64,000 nt of DNA from the NCBI RefSeq assembly GCF_042432495.1, contig NZ_JBHLXC010000006.1:186001-250000 (forward strand), given 5' to 3'. Positions within the stretch are counted from its first letter, which is position 1. Every line of letters starts with the position of its first letter. A model generated the notes under the pieces. That model had not been told where the DNA came from and did no database searches. It saw only the letters and a list, made by a program, of their open reading frames with translations. Below, piece by piece: positions 10,807 through 19,982 of this stretch. The position numbers and the translations under genes were made by a program. This DNA comes from Pseudochelatococcus lubricantis (GTDB lineage Bacteria > Pseudomonadota > Alphaproteobacteria > Rhizobiales > Beijerinckiaceae).

Positions 10807-11964
10807 ATGGATTTCGATCTCACGGACGAGCAGAATCTGCTGAAGGAAACGGTCGACCGTCTGGTCGCCGACAATTACGGCACGCTTGAACAGATCACCG
10901 CCCACCGCGCCGCTCCCGGCGGCTTCCGCGAGGAAGGCTGGCAGCGGCTGGCGGAACTGGGGCTGCTCGGCCTGCCCTTCAGCGAGGCGGACGGCGGCTT
11001 CAACGGCGGCCCCGTCGAAACCCAGATCGTGATGGAGGCGCTGGGTCGCGGCCTTGCGCCGGAGCCTTATCTGCCCACCGTGCTGCTGGGCGGCGGCGTG
11101 CTGCGGCGCGCGGGCACCGACGCGCAGCGCCAGAGCATCATTCCCGGCATTATCGACGGCACACTGCGCCTCGCCTTCGCCCACACGGAGCCGCGCGCCC
11201 GCTACGACCTGCACGACGTGGCCACGCAGGCCGTCCGGCAGCCGGACGGCAGCTACCGCCTCGACGGCCACAAGAGCGTCGTGCTCAATGCCGACACGGC
11301 CCGATGGTTTGTCGTGAGCGCCCGCACCGCGGGGGCGCGGCGTGACGAGGAAGGCATCAGCCTGTTTCTGGTGCCGGCCGACGCGCCCGGCCTCTCCGTC
11401 GAAGCCTACCCGACTCATGATGACGGGCGGGCAGGGAACGTGTTTCTTGCCGGCGTGACGGTTCCTGCCGATGCCCTGATCGGAGAGTGCGACGCCGGGC
11501 TTGCGGTGATCGAATGGGTGAACGGCGTCGCCATCGCCGCCGTCGCGGCGGAGGCGGTCGGCATCATGGAAGCGCTGCAGGCGCTGACCGTCGACTACCT
11601 GAAGACGCGCAGACAGTTCGGCGCGACCATCGGCTCCTTCCAGGCCCTGCAGCACCAGACCGTGGATATCCTGATTGCCACCGAGCAGGCCCGTTCCATG
11701 TCGTATTTCGCCGCCATGATGCTGGACGAGCCGGATGCCGGCGCTCGCAGTCTGGCGCTGTCGTCGGCGAAGGTGCAGATCAACCGTTCGGCGCGGCTCG
11801 TGGGTCAGAAAGCCGTCCAGTTGCACGGCGGCATCGGGATGACCATGGAATATCTCGGCGCGCACTATTTCCGCCGGCTGGCATTGCTCGAAACCCAGTT
11901 CGGGGATACGACGCACCATTTGCGGCGGGTGGCGCAGTCGGAAGGCCTCGTGCAGGCGGGCTGA
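10807..11964 (+). CDS. Acyl-CoA dehydrogenase, small subunit type (PimD-like)
   Basis: The 385-residue protein starts at ATG 10807 (MDFDLTDEQNLLKETVDRLV) with GAGGA upstream. It has the three-domain acyl-CoA dehydrogenase layout: N-terminal helices, a beta domain (YRLDGHKSVVLNADTARWFVVSART) and a C-terminal helical domain ending with QLHGGIGMTMEYLGAHYFRRL, a stretch typical of the PimD family. It follows the large-subunit gene by 24 bp, supporting a two-subunit dehydrogenase as in pimeloyl-CoA degradation. The exact chain length or ring substrate cannot be decided. Confidence 0.87.
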   Translation: MDFDLTDEQNLLKETVDRLVADNYGTLEQITAHRAAPGGFREEGWQRLAELGLLGLPFSEADGGFNGGPVETQIVMEALGRGLAPEPYLPTVLLGGGVLRRAGTDAQRQSIIPGIIDGTLRLAFAHTEPRARYDLHDVATQAVRQPDGSYRLDGHKSVVLNADTARWFVVSARTAGARRDEEGISLFLVPADAPGLSVEAYPTHDDGRAGNVFLAGVTVPADALIGECDAGLAVIEWVNGVAIAAVAAEAVGIMEALQALTVDYLKTRRQFGATIGSFQALQHQTVDILIATEQARSMSYFAAMMLDEPDAGARSLALSSAKVQINRSARLVGQKAVQLHGGIGMTMEYLGAHYFRRLALLETQFGDTTHHLRRVAQSEGLVQAG

Positions 11965-12021
11965 ACGGCGCCCGCTTCCCGCCGCGCCCGCTCCCGCGGG
12001 GCTTGCCCGAGGTTTCCGACA

Positions 12022-13464
12022 GTGACCGCCGACCGGCCGCAACGCTTTTCCGAAATGATATCCGCCGGCGGCTTCGGCCCGCGTGCCGCCGCGTCGCTTT
12101 GCATGCTGCTGATGTTGCCGGGCGCGGACGCGAGGGCGTTGTTCGGATGGGACGCCGGAGCCGTCGTCGCGGCCGCGTTTCTCTGCGGCTATCTGATCCT
12201 GTGCTGGCGGCATCTCCTGCCCGTCGTGCGGGTGCTGCTGCTGGTCTGCGTCGGCCTTGTCGCGTTCACGCTGTTCAGGGACGGTGGCATCGGGACGCTG
12301 GTCCGTGCCATGGGGCCGACGACGCTGCTGCCCGCGTTTCTGGCCATGCTCGCGCTGTTGCGGGCGGCGGCGGGCGCGTCGCGGACGACGTTTCTGGCGG
12401 GGCGGCTGCTCGTCAACCAGCCGCCGGCGCGGCGCTATGCGTCGCTGACGCTCGGCGGGCATATCTTCGGCATCCTGCTGAACATCGGCGGCCTAGCGCT
12501 GCTCATCGACATGACGCGGCGGGCCAACACGCTTGAGGCGGGCAACGGCGACCCGGCCATCGTCGAGTTGCGGCAGCGGCGCATGACGCTGGCGGTAATG
12601 CGCGGCTTCGCCTGCGTCGCGCTGTGGTCCCCGCTGGGGCTGGCGATCAACCTGCTGCTCGCGGCGACGCCGCAGGTCGCGTGGATCGACGTCGCGCCCT
12701 GGGGCATCGCGGCGACGGTCGGCTTCGCCCTGCTGGGATTGCTGTTCGATCATCTCGAAAGCCCGCGCGCATCACGCCCCTTCGTCCGCGCGCCGGACCC
12801 GGAAGGCGGACGGGCGTTGCTGTGGATGCTGGCGCACATTGTGGCCCTGTCGTGCCTGACGATGATCGTTGAGACCTTCACTCACCTGCCGTTTCAGGCC
12901 ATCCTGATCAATGTCGTCCCGATCTACGCCTTCTGCTGGCTGCTGGCCATCGGCCGGGAAAACGGCGGCGTGTCGCCCCCGCGCTTCGCCGCCCGCGTCC
13001 TGCGCAACGACGGCGTCGCCCGCTGGCCCGACTACGCGAACGAGATCGGCATCTTTTCCGCCTCCGGCCTGCTCGGCATTCTGCTTGCCGATCTCGCGCC
13101 GCGCGAACTCATCGAGCACGCATTCGCCTCGACGGCGCTGCCGCCGGGCGCGATTCTGGGGGTGCTTGCGTCCGCGGTGATCGTTCTGGGTTTCATCGGC
13201 ATCAACCCGATGATTTCCGCGTCGATCCTGGCCACGGTGATGGCGCGGCTCGAACTCCCCGGCCTGCCGCTGACGGCGGTCGTGCTCGCGCTCGCGGGCG
13301 GCTGGGCCTGCATTGTCGGGGCGGGGCCGATGGTCTCGACGCTCGTCATCGTGGCCAACGCGATCGGCCGCTCGCCGGCAGAGGTCGGCCTGCGCTGGAA
13401 CGGCCGCTTTACGCTGGCGGCCAGCCTGATCTGGGTTGCCATCCTGCTGCTCCTGCCGTTGTAG
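12022..13464 (+). CDS. Polytopic inner-membrane protein, putative transporter
   Basis: I do not recognise the family with certainty. The 480-residue protein starts at GTG 12022, or possibly ATG 12055, and consists almost wholly of hydrophobic segments, about 11-12 in number. The segment GINPMISASILATVMARLELPG followed by a glycine-rich helix (GGWACIVGAGPMVSTLVIVANAIGRS) is reminiscent of ion-transporter-superfamily carriers with NP-containing re-entrant loops. It follows the acyl-CoA dehydrogenase genes by 57 bp on the same strand and may be the last gene of that operon, moving an acid or an ion. It could instead be an unrelated carrier. Confidence 0.6.
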   Translation: MTADRPQRFSEMISAGGFGPRAAASLCMLLMLPGADARALFGWDAGAVVAAAFLCGYLILCWRHLLPVVRVLLLVCVGLVAFTLFRDGGIGTLVRAMGPTTLLPAFLAMLALLRAAAGASRTTFLAGRLLVNQPPARRYASLTLGGHIFGILLNIGGLALLIDMTRRANTLEAGNGDPAIVELRQRRMTLAVMRGFACVALWSPLGLAINLLLAATPQVAWIDVAPWGIAATVGFALLGLLFDHLESPRASRPFVRAPDPEGGRALLWMLAHIVALSCLTMIVETFTHLPFQAILINVVPIYAFCWLLAIGRENGGVSPPRFAARVLRNDGVARWPDYANEIGIFSASGLLGILLADLAPRELIEHAFASTALPPGAILGVLASAVIVLGFIGINPMISASILATVMARLELPGLPLTAVVLALAGGWACIVGAGPMVSTLVIVANAIGRSPAEVGLRWNGRFTLAASLIWVAILLLLPL

Positions 13465-13471
13465 CGGCGGC

Positions 13472-14749
13472 TCAGCCCTCGTCCAGGGCCGGAACCTGCC
13501 GGCCCGTCAGCGCGGAAACCGCATTGGCCGCCCGCCCGATGCGGTCCACGACATCGGCGAGTTCCGCATCCGTTATGATCAGGGGCGGCGAGAAGCCGAT
13601 GCTCCTGTCGTCCTTGAATACGGTGGAGACACCCTGCTGCCGCAGCGCATCCAGCATGAGGTCGTCGAACCGCTCGCCCGGCTCGAAGCCGAGGGCCGCG
13701 GGATCGAGCATGACGGCCTGCAGCAGGCCCTTGCCGCGCACGCCCGCGATCCCCGGCGCAGTCTGCGACGAAGCCGCCACCAGTCGGGCAAGCTGTTCCT
13801 CGCCTCTGGCGGCGCGGTCGACGAGACCCTCGCTTTCGATGATCTCAAGAGTGGTCAGGGCTGCCCGGGCGGTCAGCGGGTTCTTTTCGTGCGTATAATG
13901 GCCGAGATCGAGTTCCGGGGCCACATCGAGCCTCGTGTCCGCGATGACGGCGGCAATCGGCAGCATGGCGCCGCCGAGTGCCTTGCCGAGAACGACCGCG
14001 TCAGGGACCGCGCCGACATGCTCGAAAGCGAAAAACTTTCCGGTCTTGCCCAGGCCCGAGGGAATTTCGTCGAAGATCAGCAGCGCGCCGTGCCGGTCGC
14101 ACAGGCGCCGCACCTCAAGCCAGAGCCCCTCCGGCGGCAGGTGACAATTGCTCCTGATGGGTTCGGCGATCACGCAGGCGATACCCTCCTGCGACGTGGA
14201 CAGGATCTGCTCGATCTCGGCCAGCATCCGCGCTGCGCCGCCCGCCGCCCAATAGGGCGTCACGTGATGGCGCCCCGCCAGCATGGGGCCGAGGCGGGGA
14301 TCGATGTCCGGTCGGGACAGGCCGAAGGCGCCAAAGCCGTGCCCGTGATAGCTGCCGCGCAGCGAAACGGTTTCATGCCGCCCGGTCGCCACGCGGGCGA
14401 GCTTCAGGGCGATTTCGATGGCGTCCGAACCGCTGTTCGCGAAGAGCACTTTCGCCGCCGCCCCCGGCCAGAGCGCGAGCAGCTTTTCCGCCAGCGCGAC
14501 GGCAGGTGCGTTCGTGAAGCGCCTGGGGCTGAACGGCAGTTCGTCGATCTGCGCCTTGAGGGCGGCGGCGAGCACCGGATGGGCGTAGCCGATATGATGC
14601 GCCGTGTTGCCGTGCAGGTCGATCAGGCGATGGCCGTCCGTTTCCTCAAGCCAGATTCCATGCGCGGCCCGCAGGGCCGACCGGCATGGCGACGACCCGC
14701 TTTGATGGAAGAAGGCGCGGCTGTCGCGCGCCGTCAGTGTCTCTGTCAT
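13472..14749 (-). CDS. pbfA: Class III PLP enzyme, probable (R)-1-hydroxy-2-aminoethylphosphonate ammonia-lyase (PbfA)
   Basis: The 425-residue protein starts at ATG 14749, overlapping the permease stop as ATGA. The fold-type I PLP site is clear: the phosphate-binding NSGSDA near 105, Asp227 in FDEIPSGLGKTG and the Schiff-base lysine Lys256 in VLGKALGGAMLP. The GLGKTG and GHYTHEKNPLTARAALTTLEII variants differ from ordinary omega-transaminases and are what I recall for PbfA, which releases ammonia from hydroxy-aminoethylphosphonate to give phosphonoacetaldehyde. Its place as last gene of an aminoethylphosphonate-type ABC operon supports this. The alternative is a transaminase acting on aminoethylphosphonate. 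No phnW, phnX or phnA is in the window. Confidence 0.7.
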   Translation of the reverse strand: MTETLTARDSRAFFHQSGSSPCRSALRAAHGIWLEETDGHRLIDLHGNTAHHIGYAHPVLAAALKAQIDELPFSPRRFTNAPAVALAEKLLALWPGAAAKVLFANSGSDAIEIALKLARVATGRHETVSLRGSYHGHGFGAFGLSRPDIDPRLGPMLAGRHHVTPYWAAGGAARMLAEIEQILSTSQEGIACVIAEPIRSNCHLPPEGLWLEVRRLCDRHGALLIFDEIPSGLGKTGKFFAFEHVGAVPDAVVLGKALGGAMLPIAAVIADTRLDVAPELDLGHYTHEKNPLTARAALTTLEIIESEGLVDRAARGEEQLARLVAASSQTAPGIAGVRGKGLLQAVMLDPAALGFEPGERFDDLMLDALRQQGVSTVFKDDRSIGFSPPLIITDAELADVVDRIGRAANAVSALTGRQVPALDEG

Positions 14750-16884
14750 GGTGTGTTCTCCGCCTGCGCCGTAAAGCCGCGCGACCGCGCCGCTAATGTG
14801 CGCGTCATGCGTTTCCATTGCCGTGCGTAGCGCGGCTGCTGCTCGATCAGCCGGATCAACGCGATGGCCGCGAGCGCCAGAGCGAGCAGTACCAGGCTCT
14901 TCGCGCCGGCATAGCCGAAATCGCCTGAGGCTGCATGGTTGAAGATGGCGACGGAAGCAAGCTTGTGATTGCCGGAAACGAGAAAGATGACCGAGGAAAG
15001 CGTGGTCAGGCCATCGATGAAGACATAGAGCGTGCCGAGCAGCAGCGCAGGCTTGAGCATGGGCATGGTGACGCCGAAGAACCGCGACGCGAGGCCGGCG
15101 CCAAGGCTTTCCGCCGCCTCGTCCACCGCTGGGTCGAGCCCCTGCAGTGCCGCGCGTGCCGCCAGGACGCCGACGAAGAGGTTCGAGAACAGAATGTTGA
15201 TGACGAGGATCGCCGAGGTTCCCGTCAGCGCCAGCTCCCTGATGCCGAATGGAAAATTAAAGGCGACGATGTAGCCGATGCCGAAGATGATCCCCGGCAC
15301 GATGGCGGGCGCGATGGCGATGAAGAAGATGAGATCGGCGCCGGGCGGGCGCAGCTTCTCGATCACGTAGCCCACCAGAATGCCGAGCAGCCCGCCGAGC
15401 GGCGCGGCCATGCCGGCGATGGCAAGGCTGTCCCAGACAAGGCCGAGGCCGCGATCCGAGCTGCCATATCCCGAGCCGCCAAGGCCGACGTTCACGCCTT
15501 CCGGTGTGAAGTAGCCGAGCGTGACACTCCAGTCCACGCCCCAGACGCGCGTCACCGCGCCGAGCGCCATCGTCGCGTAGATCGTCAGGATCACCAGCAT
15601 CACGGCCGCGGCGAGAGACGACAGGCCCGCGCGCCAGACGCCGGGAAGGGCGATCTCCGACTTGCGGCCGCCGCCGCCACTGGCGTAGCGCTTCCGGCGG
15701 CCGACCGCCTCCAGCGCCAGATAGAGCAGCAACGACGGGGCCAGCAGCCAGATGCAGATGGCCGCCGCCAGCGGCGTGTTCTGATAGGCGGTGATCTGGT
15801 CGTAGATCACGCCCGCCAATACCGGCATGTCGCGTCCGAGCAGCGCCGGGTTGCCGAAATCCGTGAGGCTGAGAATGAAAACCAACATGAAGGCGCGCTT
15901 GAGGGCCGGCCAGTTCATGGAGAGCGTCACCTGCGTGAAACTCTGCCATGGGCGGGCGCCCAGATTGACCGCGGCCTCGTCCAGATCGGCATCGTGCTTG
16001 CGCATGACGTTGTCGAACACGATGAAAGCCGCAGGCATGAAGGAAAGCGTCTGGGCCAGCAATATGCCCCCGAAGCCATACAGATTCGCGTGCTCGGCGT
16101 CGATGAGGCCCAGCCCCTTGTCCAGAAGGCTGTGCGTCACGAGACCGCGCCGTCCGAAAAGCATGAGCATGGCGGTCGCGATGAGCACCGGCGGCGCAAC
16201 CAGCGGCGTCAGCAGCACGGCACGGGTGAACTGCGGCCTGCGGACGCCGCCGTAGTTGACGCCGTAGGCCAGCGCGAACGCCAGCACAGTCGTGGTCACC
16301 GCCGCGCAGGCCGCGAGGACAAGGCTGTTGAAGGCGGCGAAACGCAGGTGAGCCTTGCGTGCGACCTCAAGGTAATGGTCGATGCCGAGCCGCCGTTCCG
16401 TGCCGTTGCGTAACTCGTCGAACTTCTTCTGCCCCAGCGCGTCCTTAACCTTGAACGCCAGCGCGGCGCGCTTGTGCAGCATGACATGGGCGAGGGGCCA
16501 GGTCTCGCGAAAGGCACCGGCCTCGCCGGGCGGCAGCGCGGCGATCGCGGCATCCGCATTGCGCTTCTGGACATTGTAGGCCGCCTTCCTGTCCCACGCG
16601 ACCGGGATATCCAGAAGCCCGAACGCGGCGGCGGTCGCGTCCACCCGCTCCTTCTCCGTCGCCGTGGCGGCCCAACGCGCAACCGTTGCGTCGCGCTCCC
16701 CGGCGGGCAGGGTGTCGAGCGCTTCGCGCGTCACGGTGGCCATCCGTTCGGGCGTCATCGGCCCGCGGACAACGAAGCTCTCCACCAGCACGGTGGCAAG
16801 CGGATAGGCAATGAAAAGCACGAGCACCGCTGCCACCAGGGCGGAGAGCGCGACTGCCGGGAGGTTTCTCGCCGTCAATGTCAT
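14746..16884 (-). CDS. Fused two-domain ABC permease, aminoethylphosphonate-transporter type
   Basis: At 712 residues this is a tandem permease: two copies of a six-helix BinPDT core, one around residues 190-400 (EAA loop DEAAVNLGARPWQSFTQVTLSMNWPAL) and one around 480-690 (DEAAESLGAGLASRFFGVTMPMLKPAL). It thus supplies both pore subunits in one chain. Between the first helix (15-35) and the next membrane segment near 185 lies a charged, soluble stretch of about 150 residues, probably periplasmic, which is not part of the usual permease core. It is coupled by ATGA overlaps to the ATPase gene and to pbfA. Confidence 0.85.
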   Translation of the reverse strand: MTLTARNLPAVALSALVAAVLVLFIAYPLATVLVESFVVRGPMTPERMATVTREALDTLPAGERDATVARWAATATEKERVDATAAAFGLLDIPVAWDRKAAYNVQKRNADAAIAALPPGEAGAFRETWPLAHVMLHKRAALAFKVKDALGQKKFDELRNGTERRLGIDHYLEVARKAHLRFAAFNSLVLAACAAVTTTVLAFALAYGVNYGGVRRPQFTRAVLLTPLVAPPVLIATAMLMLFGRRGLVTHSLLDKGLGLIDAEHANLYGFGGILLAQTLSFMPAAFIVFDNVMRKHDADLDEAAVNLGARPWQSFTQVTLSMNWPALKRAFMLVFILSLTDFGNPALLGRDMPVLAGVIYDQITAYQNTPLAAAICIWLLAPSLLLYLALEAVGRRKRYASGGGGRKSEIALPGVWRAGLSSLAAAVMLVILTIYATMALGAVTRVWGVDWSVTLGYFTPEGVNVGLGGSGYGSSDRGLGLVWDSLAIAGMAAPLGGLLGILVGYVIEKLRPPGADLIFFIAIAPAIVPGIIFGIGYIVAFNFPFGIRELALTGTSAILVINILFSNLFVGVLAARAALQGLDPAVDEAAESLGAGLASRFFGVTMPMLKPALLLGTLYVFIDGLTTLSSVIFLVSGNHKLASVAIFNHAASGDFGYAGAKSLVLLALALAAIALIRLIEQQPRYARQWKRMTRTLAARSRGFTAQAENTP

Positions 16885-17999
16885 GGGCGGCTCCCGTCCG
16901 GCAGGATCCAGGCGTTGTCGGCGTCCGGCACGACACAGACGGGCTGGCCCTTCCTGTAGTCCGCATGCAGGGCGGAAGGCACGTCGGCGACCACGTCCTC
17001 TCCTGTTTCCAGCCGGACCTGCACGCGGACGTGAGCGCCGCAGAACGTCGTCATCTCGACCCGGCCGGGCATGCCGGCCGCGACTGCGGCCCGGGCAGGC
17101 GCCACCAGGCCCAGGTGCTCGGGGCGATAGAGCAGCGTGACAGTCCGCCCTTTTTCTATCGTGCGCGGCAAGTTCGCCGGCCAGAAGCCGCCGTCGACGG
17201 CAACGCCGTGTTCCGTCGCCCTGCCGGTCACCAGATTGGACATGCCGACGAATTCTGCGACGAAGCGTGTGGCGGGCCGATGATAGATTTCCGCTGGCGT
17301 GCCGATTTGCTCGATCCGTCCCCGCGACATGACGGCGACACGGTCGGACAGCGCAAACGCCTCTTCCTGATCGTGCGTGACATAAAGCGTCGTGATGCCC
17401 AGACGGCTGACGAGCCTGCGCAGATCGATCCGCAGCTTCGCGCGGATGCGCGCGTCGAGCGCCGACATCGGCTCGTCCAGCAGCAGCACCTCGGGATCGC
17501 AGGCAAGCGCCCGTGCCAGCGCGACACGCTGCTGCTGCCCGCCGGAAAGTTCGTGGGGATAACGGTCAAGCAACTGGTCAAGCTCGACCAGCGCGGCGAG
17601 TTCCCGCACCCGCGCCTGCGCCTCGACCCGGGGCACGGAGCGGATATGGCTGGAAAAGCCGATGTTCTGCGCAACGGTTTTCGTGGGGAACAGCGCATAG
17701 GACTGGAAGACGAGACCCATGCGCCGCTGCGCCGGCGGCTGCCCGGTGACATCCCTGCCGCCGCAGTGGACCCGCCCCGTATCGGCGGCCACGAAACCGG
17801 CGATGATCCGCAGCAAGGTGGTCTTGCCGCAGCCTGAGGCACCAAGCAGCGTCACGAATTCGCCCCTGGCGAGGTCGAGGCTCACGCCGTCCACGGCGAT
17901 GTTGCCGGAGAAGCGCTTGCCGACGCCGCTCACGCGAATATGCGGCTGGTCCGCAACGGGGACCAGCCGCTCGGGCGTTTCAAATGCCAGACTGCTCAT
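16881..17999 (-). CDS. ABC transporter ATP-binding protein, aminoethylphosphonate-transporter type (PhnT-like)
   Basis: The 372-residue ATPase has Walker A GASGCGKT (53-60), Q-loop VFQSYALFPTKTV, signature LSGGQQQRVALARAL and Walker B VLLLDEPMSALD. A C-terminal TOBE-like regulatory domain of about 120 residues follows, as in the Pot/Fbp/PhnT class of ATPases. It energises the fused permease; its start overlaps the binding-protein gene by ATGA. Family motifs alone do not separate iron, polyamine and phosphonate importers; the phosphonate reading rests on pbfA, the LysR regulator and the downstream phosphonate hydrolase. Confidence 0.87.
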   Translation of the reverse strand: MSSLAFETPERLVPVADQPHIRVSGVGKRFSGNIAVDGVSLDLARGEFVTLLGASGCGKTTLLRIIAGFVAADTGRVHCGGRDVTGQPPAQRRMGLVFQSYALFPTKTVAQNIGFSSHIRSVPRVEAQARVRELAALVELDQLLDRYPHELSGGQQQRVALARALACDPEVLLLDEPMSALDARIRAKLRIDLRRLVSRLGITTLYVTHDQEEAFALSDRVAVMSRGRIEQIGTPAEIYHRPATRFVAEFVGMSNLVTGRATEHGVAVDGGFWPANLPRTIEKGRTVTLLYRPEHLGLVAPARAAVAAGMPGRVEMTTFCGAHVRVQVRLETGEDVVADVPSALHADYRKGQPVCVVPDADNAWILPDGSRP

Positions 18000-18952
18000 T
18001 GCTTCAGGATACGGGCGGTGAACTCCGCGCGGAACTCATCGATATTGACGGGACGGCGCATGTTCCACAACGTGATGGTGTTCAGGTCGACGAGGCCGTA
18101 GCCGGGCACGGCGGTCGCGCCGACGACCTTGCCCAGTACCTCGGCGGCATCCTTGCCGGCCATGAAGTCAAGGAAAAGCCGGGCTTCTTCCGGATGCGGC
18201 GCGCCGGCGACCAGTCCGCCGCCCTCGGTGACGTTCGGCGTGATGCGGCCATACACGACCTCGACCGGACGGCCGGACGACTTGCGCTCGAAGCACGTCG
18301 TATCGAAGCTCAGGCCGATGGTGACCTCGCCGGACGCCGCCAGATCCGCGCCGCCGGAGCCGCCATCGGAATAGCGGAAGACGTTTTCGTTGAGGTTTTC
18401 AACGAACGGCCAGCCGAAAGCGTCGACGAACGTCGTCAGGATGGCGCCGCCCGTGCCCGACTTCAGCGGAGACGGAAGCGAGATTTCGTTGTCATAGACC
18501 GGCTTGATCAGGTCTTCCCACGCCGCGGGCATCGGCAGCTTCTTCTCGGCCAGACGCTCCGTGTTGACGATCATGCACATCGTCGTGGCGAAGTGCTTGT
18601 TATAGAAGTGGTCCGGATGCCGGAACTGCTCGCCGATCAGCGAATTCTTCGGCTCGTAAGGCTCGAACACGCCGGCGTCAACGAGCTGCTCCAGCGCGAT
18701 GTTGTTGACGAGATAGACGACGTCCGCCTGCGGATTGGCCTTCTCCGCGATGGCCCGCTCCACGATGGGCCCGGTGGAGCCGGATACGAACTTGACCTCG
18801 ATATCCGGATGCTTCGCCTTGAACGCCGTTACCAGAGCGGTGTTGACGCTGTCCGAGGCGTTATAGAGCACAAGCTCTTTCGCGACAGCGGACGTAGCGG
18901 ACATTGCCAGCGATGCAACCGCCAGCGCGATAAAACCCTTGTCGAATGCCAT
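17996..18952 (-). CDS. Periplasmic binding protein of the aminoethylphosphonate-type ABC importer (PhnS-like)
   Basis: This 318-residue protein has a Sec signal peptide (FIALAVASLAMSATSAVA, cleavage near residue 24) and a mature start KELVLYNASDSVNTALVTAFKAKHPDIEV. It belongs to the type II periplasmic binding proteins of the Fbp/Pot/PhnS group (SBP_bac family). The motif SGTGGAILTTFVDAFG and the C-terminal WNMRRPVNIDEF are compatible with the putative PhnS2 family. It is first in the minus-strand operon and divergent from the LysR gene, the common arrangement for aminoethylphosphonate uptake. A ferric-ion cargo is less likely because the Tyr-Tyr iron-binding pair is not evident. Confidence 0.83.
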   Translation of the reverse strand: MAFDKGFIALAVASLAMSATSAVAKELVLYNASDSVNTALVTAFKAKHPDIEVKFVSGSTGPIVERAIAEKANPQADVVYLVNNIALEQLVDAGVFEPYEPKNSLIGEQFRHPDHFYNKHFATTMCMIVNTERLAEKKLPMPAAWEDLIKPVYDNEISLPSPLKSGTGGAILTTFVDAFGWPFVENLNENVFRYSDGGSGGADLAASGEVTIGLSFDTTCFERKSSGRPVEVVYGRITPNVTEGGGLVAGAPHPEEARLFLDFMAGKDAAEVLGKVVGATAVPGYGLVDLNTITLWNMRRPVNIDEFRAEFTARILKQ

Positions 18953-19028
18953 GATAGCCTCTTTCTTCTCCCGTCGTTCCTCGCGGAATCGCGCAGGGAA
19001 TGGTTGAAAGCCATATAACTATCACTTA

Positions 19029-19040
19029 ATGTCATGACAT
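19029..19040. promoter_or_regulatory. 12-bp palindrome in the LysR/binding-protein divergent gap
   Basis: ATGTCATGACAT is a perfect dyad in the A+T-rich 106-bp gap between the binding-protein gene and the divergent lysR gene. LysR-type proteins bind imperfect dyads in just this position to control themselves and the facing operon. It is a candidate site only; 12 bp of symmetry alone could occur by chance. Confidence 0.45.
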
Positions 19041-19058
19041 CATTATGAAGTAAAACTT

Positions 19059-19946
19059 ATGACGAAAGCACATCCGATGAACTTTGCGCAGCTACGGGCA
19101 TTTCACGCTGTCGCGGTGACGGGCACGTTTTCGGGCGCCGCGCAGGTGCTGGGCGTCAGCCAGCCGGCGATTACCCAGCACATAAAATCGCTTGAGGAGA
19201 GCGTGGGCGCGCGCCTTTTCGTCCGCAGCGGCGGGGCGATCGAGCTGACGGCGAACGCCATGCATCTGCTGCCGAAAGTGCGCGACGTCATGCTCACCAT
19301 CGAGGATATCGAGGCAAGCGTGGAAAGCGGGCGCTCGCTACGTCTGGGATATCTCACGCTGGGCGTATGCTCGCCCTGTATGGCGATGCCGATTCTGGAA
19401 CGTTTCCTGACGCAACTGCCCGGCGTTCATATCGAGATCCGGCTGGAGAACTCGAACCGCCTGTTGGATCTTGTGGCCAGCAGCCGCGCCGACGTGGCGC
19501 TGGTCACGCTGACGGAGCCTCATCCCGCGTTCATGTGCCGGTATCTTGTCGATCAGGAGGTGCTTCTGCTGGTCAACGAGGGGCACCCGTGGTGGGAGCG
19601 CGAAAGCGTCTCCATCGGCGAGCTTGGCGGCCAGCGCTTCATCTTGCGTGAGGAAGGTTCCATGACGCGCCATCTTTTCGAGCGCGCGTTGAGCGAGGCC
19701 TCGCAAGCCGTGTCCCCATATCTGGTGCTGGGCAGCCGCGAGGCGGTGAAGGAGGCGGCGGCGGCGGGCCTCGGCGTCGGCATCGTCCTGAGCCGCGAAC
19801 TCGGCTTCGACAGCCGCCTGCGCGGCATTCCGCTTGACGGCGTCGGGTTCGCGGCGGGCGAATACGCCGTCGCGCTGCCCAGGTTTGGCGAGAAGGGCGC
19901 GATCCGCGAATTCATGAACGTGGCAAGCGCCGTGATGGCGGTGTGA
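19059..19946 (+). CDS. LysR-family regulator, aminoethylphosphonate-catabolism type
   Basis: The 295-residue protein has an N-terminal winged helix-turn-helix (FAQLRAFHAVAVTGTFSGAAQVLGVSQPAITQHIKSLE) and a LysR effector-binding domain from about residue 90. ATG 19077 is an alternative start that would remove six residues; neither start has a strong ribosome site. It is divergent from the binding-protein gene with 106 bp between, so it most likely senses an aminoethylphosphonate-like ligand and controls the importer and pbfA. That assignment is from context. Confidence 0.85.
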   Translation: MTKAHPMNFAQLRAFHAVAVTGTFSGAAQVLGVSQPAITQHIKSLEESVGARLFVRSGGAIELTANAMHLLPKVRDVMLTIEDIEASVESGRSLRLGYLTLGVCSPCMAMPILERFLTQLPGVHIEIRLENSNRLLDLVASSRADVALVTLTEPHPAFMCRYLVDQEVLLLVNEGHPWWERESVSIGELGGQRFILREEGSMTRHLFERALSEASQAVSPYLVLGSREAVKEAAAAGLGVGIVLSRELGFDSRLRGIPLDGVGFAAGEYAVALPRFGEKGAIREFMNVASAVMAV

Positions 19947-19982
19947 CACGGCAAGGCGGCATCCTCGGCCGCATCGGGTGGC

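Noticed and set aside
9628..12462. 944-codon minus-strand open frame across the acyl-CoA dehydrogenase genes
   Set aside because: Same cause: antisense shadow of three real genes with no ribosome site or recognisable domain.
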